Shown: one piece after another, positions 13,103 through 16,910 of the stretch | Position numbering within the stretch: the stretch's first letter is position 1 | Layout: the number at the start of each line of letters is the position of its first letter | Source: an uncultured Mycoplasmatota bacterium | GTDB lineage: Bacteria; Bacillota_I; Bacilli_A; RF39; UBA660 | Assembly (NCBI GenBank): GCA_947087145.1 | Contig: CAMUBM010000003.1 | Span: 1-16,910, forward strand | Direction: 5' to 3' | DNA: 16,910 bases | Translations under genes and position numbers: made by a program | Notes under the pieces: generated by a model | Seen by the model: only the letters and a program-made list of their open reading frames with translations | Told to the model about the DNA's origin: nothing | The model's database searches: none

Positions 13103-16100
13103 GTGGCTTATAAGTTAAAAAAATTCGGAGATTATTCAGAAAGAAGAAGTTTTTCAAAATCAAAAAACACAATGGAACTTGCGGATTTGTTGGAAATCCA
13201 AAAAAAATCATACAATTGGTTCTTAGAAGAGGGTATTAAGGAAACATTTGAAGAATTGTTCCCTGTTGAGAGTTTTACGGGAAATGTGACCATAGACTTT
13301 GGTGACTATTCTTTTGACACGCCTAGATATTCTGTAAAAGAATCGAAAGAAAGAATGGTTAACTATGCTGCACCTTTGAAGGTACAAGCACGTGTATTTA
13401 TTCATGAAACAGGAGAGGTAAAAGAACAAGAAATATTCCTTGGAGATATGCCTTTAATGACGGATGCTGGAACATTTATTATTAATGGAGCAGAACGTGT
13501 TATTGTTTCACAGTTGGTTCGAAGTCCTAGTATTTATTTTAAAAGAGAAATTGATAAAAATGGGCGTCGTATTATTAGTGGGGAAGTTATCCCTAATCGT
13601 GGTACATGGCTTGAGTATGAACTAGATGCAAGGGATATTATGTACGTTCGTATTGATCGTACTAGAAAAGTACCTGTAACGACATTCTTAAGGGCACTTG
13701 GTCTTTCTAATGACGAAGATATTGTCAGTGTATTTGGAGAAAATGTATATTTAGAAAATACACTACTGAAAGATAGTACAAAGAATACTGACGAAGCACT
13801 TATTGAAATTTATGAAAAATTGCGTCCAGGAGAACCTGCTACTTTAGATTCTGCTAAAAATCAATTGGTAACAAGATTTTTTGACCATTTCCGTTATGAT
13901 TTAGCAAAAGTGGGTCGTTATAAATTTAATAAAAAATTAAATGTAGCGGATCGACTTTTAAATGCAACTCTTGCAGCTGATATTAAAGATGGTAAAGAAG
14001 TTGTTGCTAAAAAAGGTGAAGTGGTTACAAAAGATGTTTTGGAAAAAATTAAACCAGTTTTAGCAAATGGCTTTGGTGTTAAGAAGACCATTATTAATGA
14101 AGAGTTAGATACTTATGATCAAATTCAAGAAATTTTAGTTGTGGATAAAAACAATCCAGAAAAAACAGTAAAAATTGTTGGTAATGACCAAAGCGTTGAT
14201 ATTAAGAGACTTACAATACCAGATATTTATGCTTCTATTTCTTATTATCTCAATTTGCATGAAGGCTTCGGTACAGATGACGAAATCGATAATTTAGGAA
14301 ACAGACGTGTTCGTCAAGTAGGAGAATTGATACAAAATCAATTTAAAGTTGGTATGTCACGGATGGAACGCGTTATTCGCGAGAGAATGACTACCCAAGA
14401 AATTGATGCTGTGACACCAAAATCTTTAATTAATATTCGTCCAGTGACTGCTGTATTAAAAGAATTCTTCGGTTCTTCTCAGTTATCTAAATTCATGGAT
14501 CAAATTAACCCTATCGCTGAGTTAACCGATAAACGTCGTTTGAGTTCTCTAGGTCCTGGTGGGTTGTCTCGTGATCGTGCTGGTATGGATGTACGTGACG
14601 TTAATGCTTCTCACTATGGAAGAATTTGTCCTATTGAGTCTCCAGAAGGACAGAATATTGGTTTGATTACCAGTCTTGCTGGATATGCAAAAATTAATGA
14701 ATATGGATTTATTACGACTCCTTATCGTAGAGTTTTAGATGGTGTTGTTCAAATGGACGATGTTGTTTATATGACTGCCGATGAGGAAGCAGATTATTAC
14801 ATTTCACAAGCAACTGTTGCTCTTGAAGATAACGGACGCATTGTTGATGATGAAGTTTTGGTTCGTATCAACGGGGATAACGTTATGTGTAAAAGGGAGC
14901 AAGTGAATTTTGTGGATGTTGCTCCAAGTCAATTGGTTGCAATTACTACAAGTTGTATACCATTCTTAGATTATGATGATGCCAATCGTACTTTGATGGG
15001 TGCCAACATGCAACGTCAAGCAGTGCCTTTACTTACCTGTGACTCACCAATCGTGGGTACAGGAGTAGAACATGTTGCAGCAAAATATTCTGGAAGTACC
15101 GTAGTATCTAAAGCAGATGGTGTTGTTGATTATGCGGATGCTTTAAAAATCATTGTTAAAACTGCAAAAGGAAAAGACACGTATTACTTAGCAAATTTTG
15201 AAAGAACAAATGCTTCTAGTAGTTTAAATCATAGACCTCTTGTTAAAAAAGGGGATCAAGTTCATGCTGGACAAGTGCTAGCAGATGGACCAAGTACTCA
15301 AAACGGAGAACTTGCTTTAGGTAAAAATATGACAGTTGCCTTCATGACTTACAATGGATACAATTATGAAGATGCTGTTATATTGAATGAAAATTTAGTA
15401 AAAGACGATGTATATACTTCACTACATATTGAACGTTATGAAATTGAATGTCGTGATACCAAATTAGGGCCAGAAGAAATTACCCGTGATATTCCAAATG
15501 TGGGAGAAGAAGCACGTCGTAACTTGGATGCTGAAGGTATTGTTCGTATTGGAACAGAAGTTAAAGAAGGCGACATCTTAGTTGGTAAAGTGACTCCAAA
15601 AGGAGTACAAGAACTTACCAGTGAAGAAAAATTATTGCATGCAATATTCGGAGAGAAAACACGTGAGGTGCGTGATACTTCTTTAAAAGTAGAACATGGT
15701 GCAGATGGTATTGTTCATGATGTTAAAGTGTATACCAAAGAAAATAGCGACGATATGCCTCCAGGAGTATTTAAAATTATTCGCGTATATATTATTCAAA
15801 AACGTAAAATTCAAGTTGGAGATAAAATGAGTGGACGTCATGGTAATAAAGGTGTTATTAGTCTTGTGCTACCAGAAGAGGATATGCCTTATTTACCAGA
15901 TGGAACACCAGTAGATATTATGTTAAATCCTTTGGGTGTGCCAAGTCGTATGAATATTGGACAGATATTAGAAGTTCACTTAGGTATGGCTGGTAAACGT
16001 TTAGGCGTTAAGTATGCAACTCCAGTATTTGATGGAGCAAATCTAGATGATATCCATGAGGAAATGAAGGAAGCTGGAATGGCTGAAGATGGTAAAGTGG

Positions 16101-16735
16101 AGTTGATCAATGGACGTACTGGAGAGCCTTTTGAAAATCGTGTTAACGTTGGTGTCATGTATATGGTTAAACTACACCACATGGTTGATGATAAATTGCA
16201 TGCTCGTGCAACAGGTCCGTATAGTTTAGTTACACAACAACCTCTTGGTGGTAAAGCGCAATTTGGTGGACAAAGATTTGGGGAAATGGAAGTTTGGGCA
16301 TTGTATGCTTATGGTGCTGCTCATGTCTTACAAGAAATCTTAACCATTAAATCGGATGATGTTGTTGGTCGTGTAAAAGTGTATGAATCTTTAGTAAAAG
16401 GTAAAACGGTTAATCAAGCAGGAGTACCAGAAAGTTTTAGAGTATTAATTAAAGAATTCCAAGCATTAGGATTAAATATTCAAATTTTAGATAATGAAGA
16501 TAATTTATTGGATTTAAAAGATATTGAAGAAGACGAAGAAAAAGACGATATGCTTCGTATCGATGAGATTGATTTGACTCCAACAGAAGAGGAAGAAGCA
16601 ACTAGTTTAGAGCCAGAGCCAGATTATGAACCAGAAGAAATGGAAGAAGACGAATTTGAAGACAATGATTTGGATGATTTAGAATTTCCAGAAACTTTGA
16701 ATGAAGAAGATTTAGAAGGGGGAGATATCCTATGA
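13103..16735 (+). CDS. rpoB: RNA polymerase beta subunit
   Basis: The beta subunit forms half of the RNA polymerase active-site cleft. The 1210-aa product is collinear with Bacillus RpoB: LLEIQKKSYNWFLEEG near the start, INGAERVIVSQLVRSP, the rifampicin-pocket region around residues 457-490, HYGRICPIESPEGQNIGLI, GYNYEDAVILNE, SGRHGNKG at 910-917, and QPLGGKAQFGGQRFGEMEVWAL near the end (split for length: QPLGGKAQFGG, QRFGEMEVWAL). GTG 13103 is chosen because GGGGTGA (13092-13098) precedes it and the product starts MAYKLKKFG, like its relatives; a longer TTG start at 13070 would run through that site. In the rifampicin pocket, Lys463, Ile468 and Asp476 replace the residues equivalent to E. coli Gln513, Asn518 and His526. 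The last 81 residues are half Asp/Glu (41). The stop overlaps the rpoC start. Confidence 0.98.
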   Translation: MAYKLKKFGDYSERRSFSKSKNTMELADLLEIQKKSYNWFLEEGIKETFEELFPVESFTGNVTIDFGDYSFDTPRYSVKESKERMVNYAAPLKVQARVFIHETGEVKEQEIFLGDMPLMTDAGTFIINGAERVIVSQLVRSPSIYFKREIDKNGRRIISGEVIPNRGTWLEYELDARDIMYVRIDRTRKVPVTTFLRALGLSNDEDIVSVFGENVYLENTLLKDSTKNTDEALIEIYEKLRPGEPATLDSAKNQLVTRFFDHFRYDLAKVGRYKFNKKLNVADRLLNATLAADIKDGKEVVAKKGEVVTKDVLEKIKPVLANGFGVKKTIINEELDTYDQIQEILVVDKNNPEKTVKIVGNDQSVDIKRLTIPDIYASISYYLNLHEGFGTDDEIDNLGNRRVRQVGELIQNQFKVGMSRMERVIRERMTTQEIDAVTPKSLINIRPVTAVLKEFFGSSQLSKFMDQINPIAELTDKRRLSSLGPGGLSRDRAGMDVRDVNASHYGRICPIESPEGQNIGLITSLAGYAKINEYGFITTPYRRVLDGVVQMDDVVYMTADEEADYYISQATVALEDNGRIVDDEVLVRINGDNVMCKREQVNFVDVAPSQLVAITTSCIPFLDYDDANRTLMGANMQRQAVPLLTCDSPIVGTGVEHVAAKYSGSTVVSKADGVVDYADALKIIVKTAKGKDTYYLANFERTNASSSLNHRPLVKKGDQVHAGQVLADGPSTQNGELALGKNMTVAFMTYNGYNYEDAVILNENLVKDDVYTSLHIERYEIECRDTKLGPEEITRDIPNVGEEARRNLDAEGIVRIGTEVKEGDILVGKVTPKGVQELTSEEKLLHAIFGEKTREVRDTSLKVEHGADGIVHDVKVYTKENSDDMPPGVFKIIRVYIIQKRKIQVGDKMSGRHGNKGVISLVLPEEDMPYLPDGTPVDIMLNPLGVPSRMNIGQILEVHLGMAGKRLGVKYATPVFDGANLDDIHEEMKEAGMAEDGKVELINGRTGEPFENRVNVGVMYMVKLHHMVDDKLHARATGPYSLVTQQPLGGKAQFGGQRFGEMEVWALYAYGAAHVLQEILTIKSDDVVGRVKVYESLVKGKTVNQAGVPESFRVLIKEFQALGLNIQILDNEDNLLDLKDIEEDEEKDDMLRIDEIDLTPTEEEEATSLEPEPDYEPEEMEEDEFEDNDLDDLEFPETLNEEDLEGGDIL

Positions 16736-16910
16736 TAGAAGTAAATAATTTTAAAGGTATTAAAATAGGAATTGCTTCTCCTGAAGATATTCTAAGATGG
16801 TCGCATGGAGAAGTAAAAAAGCCAGAGACGATTAATTATCGTACATTAAAACCAGAAAGAGATGGGCTTTTCTGTGAAAAAATCTTTGGACCAAGTAAAG
16901 ATTACGAATG
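16732..16910 (+). CDS. rpoC: RNA polymerase beta' subunit, N-terminal fragment
   Basis: Fifty-nine codons are visible before the window ends. The segments IGIASPEDILRWSHGEVKKP, ETINYRTLKPERDGLFCEK and IFGPSKDYE are the standard RpoC opening. The next residues, outside the window, should be the first cysteines of its zinc-binding domain. The ATG overlaps the rpoB TGA by four bases (ATGA), and a GGGGGAG site (16718-16724) lies at the end of rpoB, so the two subunits are translationally coupled. Confidence 0.97.
   Translation, partial: MIEVNNFKGIKIGIASPEDILRWSHGEVKKPETINYRTLKPERDGLFCEKIFGPSKDYE

Noticed and set aside
1..16910. Mycoplasma-type genetic code or a Mollicute genome
   Set aside because: TGA ends sufB, ybxB and rpoB at conserved C-termini, and tryptophan is TGG throughout.

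Overview
The window comes from an AT-rich Gram-positive bacterium of the Firmicutes/Bacilli type. Signs of this are RNase J, a Suf-type iron-sulfur assembly protein, the ybxB-rpoB-rpoC gene order known from Bacillus, AAGGAGG/GGTGA ribosome binding sites and TTGACA/TATAAT promoters. TGA is used as a stop (sufB, ybxB, rpoB) and tryptophan is TGG, so the Mycoplasma genetic code is not in use. The short, compact promoters and shortened housekeeping proteins would fit an uncultured gut Bacilli lineage near Erysipelotrichia/RF39; that placement is inference.

Layout. At 1-411 a small unknown gene and the start of a second one run leftward. They diverge from sufB (421-1713) through two promoters whose -35 boxes touch. 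A hairpin-rich spacer leads to ssb and a membrane-anchored protein that looks like a degenerate polysaccharide deacetylase (1918-3064). This unit converges on a small HTH regulator (3073-3315) through a shared two-way terminator. Next comes an RNase J-family gene with an altered active site (3609-5243) and a helical-bundle protein (5284-5718). A CDP-alcohol phosphatidyltransferase fused to an HD hydrolase domain (5797-6876) and a transglutaminase-like protein (6969-7859) each have their own promoter and terminator. ftsK and a dGTPase-like gene form one unit (7953-11291). A Cys-rich putative exported protein (11514-12299) ends in a terminator whose 3' arm also carries the -35 box of the ybxB-rpoB-rpoC unit (12415-end; rpoC is cut by the window edge).

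Most genes are housekeeping: Fe-S assembly, DNA binding and segregation, RNA turnover, phospholipid synthesis, dNTP control, ribosome modification and transcription. No CRISPR array, tRNA, rRNA, insertion sequence or phage gene was seen. The points most worth a second look are the phosphatidyltransferase-HD fusion, the RNase J with three replaced metal/catalytic positions, the RpoB rifampicin-pocket substitutions (Q513K-, N518I- and H526D-equivalents), 10-bp phased repeats upstream of the RNase J promoter, and regulatory signals that overlap genes or terminators.
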